Positions 1 through 9,666 of a stretch of 64,000 nucleotides of DNA are shown here, piece after piece. This DNA comes from Turbatrix aceti (lineage: Eukaryota > Nematoda > Chromadorea > Rhabditida > Panagrolaimidae). The position numbers were made by a program, and so were the translations under genes. Under the pieces are notes generated by a model. That model had not been told where the DNA came from. It saw only the letters and a program-made list of their open reading frames with translations, and searched no databases. Within the stretch, counting starts at the first letter, position 1; the number at the start of each line of letters is the position of its first letter. The stretch is from NCBI GenBank assembly GCA_963969345.1, contig OZ017767.1, forward strand, positions 11,228,471-11,292,470. The letters are read 5' to 3'.

Positions 1-1254
1 CCTTCCGGGTGTTTTTATACAATCTATCGATTTAGGCATCGCCTAAAATTCCTCGACCAACAACACGCGTCTCCCGACGCACTTCACGTGAATCAGGCAG
101 TTACGACGCTGTCCCACAGCAAAGCCGATAAATTTGAGATCCTGCGTCTACGAGAGCACGCGCTCAAGAAGAAACTCAGGGCTGTCATGGAATCCAAGGA
201 CGATGAGCTGCAGTATCGCCTGTCGAAGGGCGTAAAAGCAGCGAGGTCTATCGTCATTGCGGTCATCGGGTACACCAATGCTGGAAAGACGACGTTGGTC
301 AAAAAGTGAGTGGAGATGAAAAAAAGTTTGAAGATGAATCACAAAAAATTAATTTTTTAGACGCGTCCAATTTTTTGTTGTAAATATTATTTTTCTTTTG
401 TTATTTTTTTTTCAATTTTTGTACGAAATATTTTTTAAATTAGATTTTCAGTTTTTTTAATTTGCTTTTAAATTTTCTAATTTCAAAAAAAAATTTATTT
501 TGTTACATAAAAAAATAATAATGCAATTTTTTTAGGCTGACAGGAGCAAAACAACTCCACGGAGAAGACAGACTTTTTGCCACTCTCGACACAACCGTCC
601 ATGGCGCACTCCTGCCTTCAGGATGCCACGCCGTCTTTGCCGACACCATCGGATTTATCTCCAATCTTCCGGTCCAGCTTTTTGCTTCTTTTCAGGCGAC
701 GCTGAAACACGTTTTTGGAGCTGTGAGTTTTTCTGACTTCCAACCATCGATTTCTGAAAACCTATGATTTTCAGGATGTTCTAATTCACATCCAGGACCT
801 GTCACACCCGGACTGCGTCACTCAGCGCGACAACGTCATCGAGACCCTGACAAATCTCGGTTTGGAGTCATCTGTCGTCAATTCAATGATCACAGTTGGC
901 AACAAAATTGACAAACTTGATTCCGGGCAACTTGAAGCCGTAGACGGCAGCTTACAGCTGATTTCCTGTGAAACAGGGGCTGGCATCGAGCAACTTATCC
1001 AGAAGATTGACGAAGTGGTCATCCGGATGTCAGGTGCCAAACGACGACGATTTAATCTCAAAGCTTCTAGCTCGGCACTTGGGTATTTGTACAAAAACAA
1101 TTTTATATCCTCAAACGGCCAGGTCAAAGAGCTGGAGGATGGAAACAGGCTCCAGGTGGAGGTCGTCATGACTGATGACCAATTTGCTGTTTTTCAAGCC
1201 TCTATGACGAAGGAGGGGTCGTCGAAGTTGAAAAAGATGGTTCAGAGTGTTTGA
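1..1254 (+). CDS. GTPBP6: HflX/GTPBP6-type GTP-binding protein, 5' end outside window
   Basis: Predicted exons are <1-305, 536-722 and 775-1254. The first frame is open to the window edge, so the N-terminus is missing. The G1/Walker A motif GYTNAGKTT is at 268-294, the G3 motif DTIGF at 642-656 and the G4 motif NKID at 901-912. A lysine/arginine-rich helical stretch precedes the G domain, as in HflX proteins. About 80 residues follow G5 and could be the small C-terminal domain. HflX-family GTPases bind large ribosomal subunits and help rescue or recycle stalled ribosomes; metazoan GTPBP6 acts in mitochondria. The localisation cannot be judged here because the N-terminus is absent. Donors are GTGAGT at 306 and 723; acceptors are TTTTTTAG at 535 and TTTTCAG at 774. 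The stop at 1252-1254 lies only 35 bp before the duplication of the following MITE. Confidence 0.85.
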
Positions 1255-1297
1255 ATTTTTTTGATAAAAATAATAAGAAAATGCACAGACTTTCAAC

Positions 1298-1720
1298 CAA
1301 GGCATAAAATCCGGCCGGCCGGCCGCAAAAGCCGGCACGGCCGGCCGGCCGCGGCCGGCTGCGGGCCGGCTTTTCGATTCAAGGCCGGCCGAAAAAGCCG
1401 GGAAAAGCCGGAAAAATATTCGAAAGTTGATTTTTTTCGAAAAAAGAATGATTTTCTGACGTTTTTGTGCTTCATTCGTTTTTTTTTACTTTTTACCACA
1501 GGGGAATTTATTATTATGCATTTTTCCATAATATTAGGTTGTTTCCAAAAAAATTTTTTTCTAAATTTGGTCAAATTTTGCGAAAATAACCCTAAAATAA
1601 GGCACAAAAATTTTTTTCAAAAAATAGGTCGCGGCCGCGGCCGGCCCGGCTTCGGCCTGAAAATTTAGGCCGGCCGCAAGCCGGCCGGCGGCCTGATTTT
1701 TAGGCCGGTTTTATGCCTTG
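1298..1720. mobile_element. hAT-like MITE with GGCCGGCC arrays
   Basis: 423-bp non-autonomous element. Its terminal inverted repeats start CAAGGCATAAAA on the left and end TTTTATGCCTTG on the right. A perfect 8-bp target duplication, CTTTCAAC, lies at 1290-1297 and 1721-1728, which is the size made by hAT transposases. Both subterminal regions are packed with GGCCGGCC and GCCGGC motifs around an AT-rich core. There is no coding capacity; the open frames across it are chance. A related right end lies at 19701-19816. The superfamily call rests on duplication size and the CA-starting termini. Confidence 0.85.
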
Positions 1721-1728
1721 CTTTCAAC

Positions 1729-2400
1729 CTGAATGAAATTTGGACTGGATATGTTTCGTTTTGCATGCATTTTTGTCAGTTCCAAAAACATTTCAAGTAA
1801 AAAATAATAATTTTTTTGAAATTTTTGAAAAGTTTGAAAACAACCAACTGAGTGAGAAGCAAAATTTATTTGAAAGCATTTTTTTGGGGTTTTTGGGTAC
1901 CGAAATACGAAAATTTAGTAAACCGCATCCCCAACTTTAAAATAATATTTTTTTTGATTTTCAGTTTTGATGTTCATATTTTTTACACATCAATTACGAT
2001 GCTGATGTTTTCAAAAACATACTTTTTCAATTTTGTACTTTTGGTTTTCATTTTTAATAAATAGAGACACTGATTTCTGTTGTCACTAGCAAAACACATT
2101 TTTACCCTAAACAACATAAATTTGCAAAACAATTTTACAAAAACCCGTTACCTCATTAAGAACATACGTAATTGGTCCGTGTTGTTTGCTCGGAAACAAA
2201 TATCGTTTTTTGTTGTCTGTATCATGTGTGGAGTAAAGAGTCCATTACGTTCAAGCGTCAACTGCCCCGCCCGTTTATCAAAACTGTTCAAATACAGTAA
2301 CATTGAATAGCTTTGGTTATTTTCATTGTAAAACTATTTAAGACAATTTTAAAAATTACAAAATATATTTATTAGTCATTTTTTATTAGCTCTCTCAAGA
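1729..2400. other. AT-rich intergenic spacer
   Basis: No gene or repeat boundary recognised. It precedes the serpentine receptor; TTTATTAG at about 2382-2389, shortly before the ATG at 2401, could serve as a trans-splice acceptor. Confidence 0.4.
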
Positions 2401-3560
2401 ATGTCAGCAGAGAGCTACAATAATTCTACCCTCAGCAACTTACCTTTTAATTTTTCTAATGTGGAGTGCCACAAAGCGAACGTTACTCATCGCCAATATT
2501 TAATGCGGATAACCAATACTGTCATTATTTTTGTTGCCATAATTGGCATCATTCTGTTTGTGCCCATTTTTGTCAAATCTTCAAAATTCTTCGTCCACTT
2601 TACATCCGCCTTTCGGTGGTTGATTGTGTTTTACAGTATACTAAGCTTAATATACAACGCTATGACGATGGCTACTTTTTCTTGGCAGGAGTGGCACTAC
2701 TGGACGAATAAGGGTTGCGATATTATGGTCGACGAAGCCACCTGTGAGCTGCTCAAGATGGCGACATATTTTTGCGCGGTTTCCGCTAGCATGATTCAAC
2801 TCATCATTTCACTTGAACATTTTTTGTCATTATACCTGCAGGTTAACAAAGGCCAATTTGTAAGGTTCATGATTTATATTTGGTGTACGGTAGGTTTCTG
2901 TCATTCAAAACGGAAATAATTTTTTTGTGGTTTAGTTTATTTTTGGAAGTCTGATGACGTATCATTTGTATCACGGTGAATTTGATTGGAGAGCTGAAAA
3001 CAAAATGTACTTTTGCACGATGACGACTAAGAAAACAGCAGTTGCACTCAAAATAAACTATTTTATACTTTTTGCAATCAATCTGATCTGCATGCTCTGT
3101 TTTGCTATTTTTTGCAATTTCAGGAGCAAGCTTAGGTAAATTATAACATTTTTTTTTGGCATTTATTTAACTCAATTTCAGTAACCAGGAAAACGACTTT
3201 AATTTGTCTACCCGATATGACACATTTGTCAAGCTTTATTCGCTGTCTGTTTCCGTTAAACTGGTAAAATGGTGTTTCATCGTCAACATTATCACACAGT
3301 TCAGCAACAGTGTGCTTCGTCAAGTCGCTACCGTACCCGAGGACTTGGCACCTCTTTTTACGTGCATAAATGGGGTAATTTTTGTATTATCAGTTTTTGC
3401 GTGATAATGAATATTTTTTTTATAGCTGCCTACTGTAATGTTGCTCATCTGGTCGGTTGTTCTGTATCGCATGCTGAAGAAGGAAAAGCAGACTGTTACT
3501 GAGGATCACAAAGTCGCCGGACTACAGTACTTTCAACAATTTAGAAAACAGTGGCAGTAA
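2401..3560 (+). CDS. Serpentine 7TM receptor, nematode chemoreceptor type (Sra/Srab/Sre-like)
   Basis: Four exons, 2401-2889, 2936-3135, 3182-3374 and 3426-3560, give 338 residues, normal for nematode chemoreceptors. The N-terminus is short and carries N-glycosylation sites (NNST, NFS, NVT). Hydrophobic helices follow, starting at residues ~35-60 (VIIFVAIIGIILFVPIF). An LSTRYD motif before a later helix recalls the LSxRYQ segment of the Sra/Srab/Sre group. The C-terminal tail is basic and cytoplasmic-looking (RMLKKEKQ, FRKQWQ). Such receptors sit in ciliary membranes of sensory neurons and signal through G proteins; the ligand is unknown. All splice phases agree across the three introns of about 45-50 bp. 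The exact sr subfamily is uncertain. Confidence 0.8.
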
Positions 3561-4390
3561 AAAAATTCGAAAGCAGTCGACACTTGAAAAAAAGTGTAAA
3601 TGAGTATGTAATTAATTTTAAGCACCAAAGATAAATGGCAAAAAAATACTCCCTAAGCGCACATTGAAAAAAATAAGTTTTAAAAATATAGACGTATAAA
3701 AATATTTTGACTCATCAACTTTTGTGTGCTTGCAGAAAGATCCTGTATGAATAATAATTTGGAAGCAGAATAAAGAAATTATTGTTTGTGTTATCACTTT
3801 TTTACAACTTAAAAAATGTACAATTACTTTGTGAGGCTAATGAGTTATCAGTTTTTTTGGAGAACGTTTTTGCCATCTTATTTTTTGATTACTGTAGCTA
3901 TTTTTAGTAATTATCTATTTATACATAAAAAGTTTTTTGGAGTTGTATACCTGCCTTTTTCGCAAAGAAAAGGTGGTAGGTGTCCAAAACAGAGATGGGG
4001 GTCTATTTTGTCAAATTAACCAATTATCTATTTTTATTCCTAATTTATTTTTTAGCGTTTTTATTTTCCAAAATTTAACATCGATTTAAAAAATGTTCTT
4101 TTGAATGCTGTGTTGAAATTGAATATTCATTATGAAAAACTTCAGAGCAGCGTCGGTGTACCAAAGAGCGCTGCTTTGATGATCGGTATAAAAATTATCA
4201 ACGTCACAATAAAAATATTAAAACCCTTACAAGCTCTTTAACGACGGCTTTTCAGATCTGTTTGCTAAAAAAATTGTGTCACATGAACACGAGTCGTCGC
4301 AGAAGCTTCTTTTGAGCCGACGCGTTAACGGTCACGTGCGTGCTTACGTAGCAAATTAATTCGTAAATTGTATTTTTCAACGACTTTACA
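3561..4390. other. 3' UTR of the receptor gene and intergenic spacer
   Basis: Holds the poly(A) signal at 3769. An acceptor-like CGGCTTTTCAG ends at 4256, upstream of the next small gene, and may mark its 5' UTR. Nothing else recognised. Confidence 0.35.
3769..3774 (+). terminator. Poly(A) signal AATAAA of the serpentine receptor
   Basis: AATAAA about 210 bp after the stop codon at 3558-3560, the first perfect hexamer downstream on this strand. Confidence 0.55.
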
Positions 4391-4664
4391 ATGATTGATA
4401 TGTCTGATTTTTTTGACTACGATATCGACAAGCGACACATACTTATTTTGTTTTGCATCGATGTCGTTCTCCTCATGTGCCTCATTCCCTGTTGTTACCA
4501 CTTTTGTGTGGAATTGAAAAGTTGTAAGTTTCATCACCGTTTTTACAAACACAATTTTTTTTCCAATTTTAGATAATATAGAAGTGAATTTGATTCAACG
4601 GTCCGAACAATCCAAAGCCTTGATTACGACCACTATTAGTACTCATGATGAAACGACAGTGTAA
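4391..4664 (+). CDS. Small single-pass membrane protein, unknown function
   Basis: Two exons, 4391-4523 and 4573-4664, give 74 residues. Residues ~16-38 form one hydrophobic, cysteine-containing segment (LILFCIDVVLLMCLIPCC). It is flanked by an acidic N-terminus (MIDMSDFFDYDIDK) and a polar, Thr/Ser-rich C-terminus. The donor GTAAGT at 4524, the acceptor ATTTTAG ending at 4572, and a frame that closes only after splicing support a real gene. No family was recognised. It converges on the SLC17-like gene, and the two predicted poly(A) signals sit 12 bp apart on opposite strands. It could be a pseudogene or chance frame, since only splice logic and the TM segment support it. Confidence 0.45.
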
Positions 4665-4812
4665 TCGTTAATTTTGAAACAATTGCACTCAAAGAATTTG
4701 TAAAGATGTTTAAATTTGATGTTATTTGCAGAGTATTTTTGACTTTCATATTTTATTTTTATGTTTTTTTGAGGATCATTTACTAACGTTTTTGATATTT
4801 TTTCAATATCAT

Positions 4813-4818
4813 TTATTT
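4813..4818 (-). terminator. Poly(A) signal of the SLC17-like gene
   Basis: AATAAA on the minus strand (TTTATT on plus), about 36 bp past the stop codon at 4854-4856. Confidence 0.5.
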
Positions 4819-4829
4819 TATTAAATTTC

Positions 4830-4835
4830 AATAAA
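4830..4835 (+). terminator. Poly(A) signal of the small membrane-protein gene
   Basis: AATAAA 166 bp after the stop at 4662-4664. It lies in the convergent overlap with the minus-strand transporter gene. Confidence 0.45.
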
Positions 4836-4853
4836 GATATTTTTACAATAGAT

Positions 4854-5784
4854 TCATGTCTCACGTTTTTTCTTTTCATGAAAACTGGAGGATACTGTAT
4901 TACTCAATGTTGTTCGGGTGATAAACGTGAACGGTCGCGGATCTGAAGTTGAATAGATGCAGAAAACGACGTTGGCCTGTAAAAATTTCTTATACCCTTA
5001 AAAATTGCCCAAAAAGGTGATTAAAACTAACAGTAACCAATATGACCGTAAAAGCGACAAAAACGAGTCTCCATTGCGTCTGATCCGTGTCGTCATCGAC
5101 AAGCAGTGCCACTAGTCCCGGGCAAACAAACAGTGCCACGCATTTTAGAAACTGAATGTTGGAAATAACAAAAGCAGAGTATTGCCTTGAAACCAGGGTC
5201 CCCGCTTTGTAAAAGCCGCCGCAGTTTGCCCCGAGGGCAGCTATGATCAGGATGACAAAAATCACTCCCAGCGACGAGTTGCCCTGGGGTAGGAACCCTA
5301 GCCCGGCATAGAGAACCGCCGGAATGCCCAGGGCAGCCGAATTGAAGATTCGTAGTTTGCAAGTTTCAGACGGCCATAGCAGGTAATCGGACAGCACTGC
5401 GAGACTCAGCTTGACGGGGATATGAACGGCTCCGGGGATAGCAGCTAGCATGCCTGTTTTTTGGACCGAAAAACCTAATACGCTGCTGAAGTAGGTCGGA
5501 GCGTAGAGATTGACAAAAAGCCCTGCGCTGAGGTCGGCGAGGGCGTTGAGCCAGATGATCCAGACAAAGGGGTCTTTCAAAATTGCCCAGTACGGGACAA
5601 AGCTGTCCATTTGGATATGGGCGTCGGATTTTCCATGATGCATTTTGGATAGCTCTAGAGAGGTGACGAAGGGGTGGGTTGAGGGATCGTCCCGGAAGAG
5701 AAGCACCCAGAGCAGGAAAAGGATAAGGCCCACGGCGCCGTGGAGATAGAAAACTGCTGGCCAGCCAAACTGAGAGTCGCACAG
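4854..5784 (-). CDS. SLC17-type MFS anion transporter, last two coding exons
   Basis: Exons 5032-5784 and 4854-4976 of the gene that begins at 18075. They encode the C-terminal half of a major-facilitator transporter of the SLC17 type (phosphate, sialate or vesicular organic anions). The start LCDSQFGWPAVFY matches the conserved loop after TM4-5 of SLC17 proteins. It is followed by an HPFVTSLE segment and about six hydrophobic helices. Without the last exon the frame would stop a few codons into an intron. With it the family-typical end appears (NVVFCIYSTSDPRPF, equivalent to the region before the C-tail). The donor of exon 5032-5784 is the less common GTTAGT. All joins are phase 0. With 17533-18075 the predicted protein is 472 residues, the usual family length. 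Substrate cannot be assigned. Confidence 0.8.
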
Positions 5785-5888
5785 CTGAAAATCGAACTTT
5801 TAACCGTATACATTTTTTTTATTTAGCAAACTTTGACTGCTAAAAAATTGAAATATAATTTCTTACTTTTTTTAAATTTAGATATTTG

Positions 5889-5894
5889 TTTATT
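5889..5894 (-). terminator. Poly(A) signal of the nested receptor gene
   Basis: AATAAA on the minus strand about 60 bp after the stop at 5954-5956. It also lies inside the intron of the transporter gene, in the same sense. Confidence 0.45.
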
Positions 5895-5953
5895 TAATTC
5901 AAATATAAATACAATACATAATATTCGTTTTACATAGCAATATTGTTTCTTGA

Positions 5954-7059
5954 TTACTTTAAACACGTAACAACAAAACTTCGCATATCTTCATTCCAAA
6001 ATATAAATATCATTGTTGGAATATTTATTACTAATAATTTTACAACAGGCCGAAATATAAGAATAGTAATTTCTAAAATTGTACTTATGGGAGTTGTTGG
6101 TAAAATTTCTAGACATGAAGGATACGCCGCAGTGTGAAACAAACAAAAGTGAACATCTTTTGTTTCATCCATTCCTTTAAAAATTGTGTTCAAAAGTGAG
6201 AAAAACATAGTTTGAATAGCCATTTTCCAAACACTAGAAGCATATTGCGTGCCTGATTTCCATGAAACTACGGTAAAAAATTCTCGGAAATTTCTAAATC
6301 GTAGTTTGATGCTGAATAAAACTTCTAATCCAATTAAAATGTTTAAAATTGCTGTAAAATAGTTGTACCTATTTACAATTAGGATAAACGTCTGCAATTG
6401 TAATTTTCGACGTGTATGTTTTTACAGTTTAAAAAAATATTACCTGAAAGTATTTTAAAAATATATCCATGACTATTTTTTGTATAAATATTTTGTCAAA
6501 CACCTGTGCCGAAATCATGTAATCAAAAAGGCACGCTAAATAACCAATAGTAGTTAGCCATAATCCAAAAAATAAATAATACGTGTAAAAGTTCTCAAAA
6601 ACTTTTTCATTAATTCGAGGCAAAAAAAATACACAAAATTGATTGACTGTCAGTGCAAAAACAAATAAATTTTGCAGAAATGTAAAATATGCTATTACAA
6701 TATTCAATGACACTTCGGCTTGAAAATAATTCATTTCGACATCTGGATAAATGTCGTCCCAAAATCCTGTGAAATCATTGACACCCCAAATTATGTGCAA
6801 TATTAATTGTACCAATATAATTTGTGTCCAGATAATATAAAACGGATATTTATAGAGTTCTGGATTCTAAAATTATTTTTGTTATTATTATTGTACGGAT
6901 TAAAAAATAAAAAATATTTTATTATACCTTAAAAATATAAACCAGTGCCATGATCATGATTGAAGCAGAGAATACAACTATAGTTGTCACTAACAGAGAA
7001 GTTATTTGATTTTGTGCTAGGAAGGTTAAACTAATCAACGTTATTTCAGAATACGGCAT
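5954..7059 (-). CDS. Serpentine 7TM receptor, nested in the SLC17-like intron
   Basis: Three exons, 6928-7059, 6444-6866 and 5954-6391, give 330 residues with all joins in phase 0. Hydrophobic helices recur along the protein: LLVTTIVVFSASIMIMALVY in exon 1, then YIIWTQIILVQLILHIIW, and FTFLQNLFVFALTVNQFCVF, which resembles the TM3/inner-loop region of nematode sr receptors. Further helices follow to the C-terminus. Donors are GTATAA and GTAATA, weaker than elsewhere in the window; acceptors are TTTTAG and ATTGCAG. TTTCTAG lies 8 bp before the ATG and could be a trans-splice acceptor. It is not obviously the same subfamily as the receptor at 2.4 kb. It is AT-rich like the host DNA, so it was not brought by the GC-rich retroelement. 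Confidence 0.7.
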
Positions 7060-7709
7060 TTTGACGACTAGAAAGTATCACAAACATAAATATAATTAAC
7101 AACAAAATGTTGTTACTACCAAAAACTAAAAAATAATAATTTGTGGTGCAAATTGAAAACAAATATCACCTGTTTGCCCCCTTTTGCAAGATTTGGGCGG
7201 CGTGTATTCTTTAGTGCATGCCATACTACATTCAAAGAGGCATCAACCGAAGCATCTGTTGTGAATAAACTACAAAATCTGGTACAACATGTTGTAGCTT
7301 ATCCAATATGCGCTGTACTGGATATAGCAAGCTTTAATATAAATTTCTGAGGCAGGAAAAATAATTGTCAAATTTTTTACAGGTTTTTCTGGATCATAAA
7401 AACTAGATCGAGTTTTTATAACAAAAAAAATAAGATGAAAAGATTTATAGAATTTTTGCTACTACAATTACAAAAGAAGAGGGGGATAAAATTTTTTCAC
7501 TATTTGCAAGTGTTTTCCGTGAGTTTTATTACACAAATAATTTTTTTTATAAATATTATTTGTGTAGATACTATTTTACACAAATAAAACGATAGACACA
7601 TATGGGAAAAAGGACAAGAAATGTCAGAATTTTTTGTTGCTAAATTTTATATATTTTTTTTTGAATTAGCGATAAATTCTTTTCCTGATAATGCTATTGA
7701 TTATATTAG
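7060..7709. other. AT-rich intronic spacer upstream of the nested receptor
   Basis: Presumed promoter side of the nested gene. It includes repeated ACAAATAA/TTATTTGT words near 7530-7590. No gene recognised. Confidence 0.3.
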
Positions 7710-7913
7710 TTTCAATCGATCCAAGAGAGAGAGTAGAAAGCTCTTTCTTTATTCAATCCAAGCACATCAAAAATGCAAAACGTAAGCGCATATATACCCC
7801 CTTTGCGGCCGGATATGTATCCGGCCGATTCGGGGGGATCGGGGGGCTTCCGGGAGCGCTTGTCGCTGACAACTGGCAAGAGCTCGTTGCCAGCGACTTC
7901 GCTGGCGGCGACA
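7710..7913 (-). repeat. 3' LTR of the BEL/Pao element
   Basis: 204 bp, identical to the LTR at 16921-17124. In element sense it holds two hairpin-forming stretches (around 7807-7829, arms CGGCCGGATA/TATCCGGCCG, and around 7872-7892). A TATA-like stretch at 7790-7796 and AATAAA at 7753-7748 follow, so U3, promoter and poly(A) signal are in the expected order. Confidence 0.95.
7748..7753 (-). terminator. LTR poly(A) signal, sense to the host transporter gene
   Basis: AATAAA on the minus strand in the 3' LTR. The same hexamer is in the 5' LTR at 16959-16964. Both face the same way as the SLC17-like transcript that must cross this intron. Confidence 0.7.
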
Positions 7914-7926
7914 CTCCCGGGGGGCG

Positions 7927-9197
7927 TCAGCGACGACGGTGGCGGCAGACGAGAAGCAGCACGCCCACGGCCACGAGGTCGAGGAGGAGCAGTGTTCGGG
8001 AGTCCGGTGTCGCCTCGGTGAGAGTTGGTAGCCGTGCTGCAAGGGGGCGGTACGGGTTGCTTGCCTGATGCTGCCGGAAGATGACGGCGTGCGCGACTCC
8101 TGCGCAGCGGGCGCTGCACCTCACTTCGCCGTCGTCAGAGACCGGTAGAGTGATCATAGTGGCCGCGGTGGTGGTGTTGCATTCCACCACAAGAACCTCG
8201 TTGCCGCATTCGACGAGAATCTGCTCTTCTTCTGGGGCGCTGCACAGCACCGTCACTGCTTCGCCGGTCGCTGCCGTAAGTGTTGGTCCCACCGTGATCG
8301 TACAGTTAGTCTCGGCAGCGCTGGATGATGCCAAGTGCCAACCTGCGATGCTGACTTCGAGTTCGACGGTAGCTTGGTCCGGTCGAAATGCAGGCCCCGC
8401 AGGCGTCGAGTGCAGCAGGCCGGTCTTCCATGGCGTTGGCAAGGCATCGTCTAGCCAGGCTTGTAGCGGGGGGTCTGGCTCGCACAGGCAATTGACCGTC
8501 GTCGCCGTCGGTTGGCAGCCGCATCGCGGCTGAAAGGTAAACAGTTCCTCGCCGTGGCTGCGCCGTAGTCGTATTGCGTCGAGCGAGGGTGCGATCGCCC
8601 ATTCCTGTCCTCGTCGCAAGAGAAAGACTTCACCGGGTGTCTGTAGGGCTTGGTTCAGCGTAACCGTGATGTTGCCGCTTACGGTGGTGGGCACTCCGTC
8701 GTAGAGCCGTACGCGAGTTGATTCCGTGGTGTGTCGTGTGGTAAGTTCCACGATGACTTGAACGCTGCTTGCCCATTCGTCGCATCGATAGATCGAAATC
8801 GCACGTGTGTCGTCCTCCGGTAGTGCCACCAGTCTGTAGAAGATGCATGACGGGGTGGGCAAAGCGCACCCTGTGAAGATCCATTCTGGGCCATTTACGC
8901 ATGAAGTCGTGCCCGGAAACTGGTTCACGTTGTCGAACTCCGGTAAGTGGTCGTTGGCTTTGACCTCTGCGCACGTGTTGAGAACACATGAGCCGCTGGC
9001 CGGGCATCGTTGCACTGCTGCCGTAGCCGTCTTATAGCTACGCGTGTCAAACATGTGTCGTGGTCGACAAAGTAGCTGTGGCTTGTGGAGGGCTAGGGCG
9101 ATCTGGCCGTGAACCGTGTCGTTGCTATCCAGCAATAGCAAGCATGGTCGTTGTCCCACGTCGCGCAACGTCAGACGTGCTTCGCCGAAGTGGGAGC
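7927..9197 (-). pseudogene. Envelope-type glycoprotein ORF of the BEL/Pao element, cut off from pol by a MITE
   Basis: About 420 codons open to a stop just before the 3' LTR. The product is cysteine-rich, with a run of closely spaced cysteines near the middle (CGCQP, VNCLCEP), several N-glycosylation sites (NIT, NCT, NTT) and a C-terminal hydrophobic anchor (LLLLDLVAVGVLLLV) followed by a short basic tail. This layout resembles the phlebovirus G2-type fusion glycoproteins known from nematode Pao elements. The assignment is by pattern and needs a profile search. The frame equals that of gag-pol, so the region was probably the 3' end of one long polyprotein. The MITE plus its duplication is 477 bp, a multiple of three, but contains stops. 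The only ATG near the 5' end of this piece comes from the MITE, so independent expression is doubtful. Confidence 0.7.
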
Positions 9198-9666
9198 CAA
9201 GGCTTTGCATTCCGGTTATATAACGAAGCGGAACGGAATGACGAATAACCGGGTCGGTTATTCGGTTATTTTCATTTCCCGAAAATAACCGGGTTATACG
9301 GCCCGGTTATTTTCCGCGACTTAAAATAACCGGGTTATACGGCGGTTATTTTCGACTTTTTTAACCGTCCCCCTAAATCATGAACCGCATAAAAAACGTA
9401 AAATAAGCGTGCAAATTTGGACCAAAAAGGGGGACATTCGACTGAAAATGAAAAAAATGACTCGGTTATTTTCAAATTTTTATGCAACCTGTCCAAAACT
9501 GAGACGGTTATTTTCTTTGACTTTATTCTAACTTCATATCCTACCCGGTTATTTTTTGCGATATAAGCGGCCAGCAATATTCGACCGTATAATGTCGGTT
9601 ATTTTGCAAATTTGCATTTAAACGGCATTTAAGCGGCAAAAAATATAACCGGAATGCAAAGCCTTG
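9198..9666. mobile_element. hAT-like MITE inside the BEL/Pao element, with CCGGTTAT arrays
   Basis: 469 bp. Terminal inverted repeats of at least 24 bp start CAAGGCTTTGCATTCCGG and match perfectly at both ends. The 8-bp duplication GTGGGAGC lies at 9190-9197 and 9667-9674. The interior consists largely of repeated CCGGTTATTTTC and AACCGGGTTATACGG words. It has no coding capacity. It truncates the pol-frame ORF at 9541 and supplies that ORF's last ~42 codons. Confidence 0.9.
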
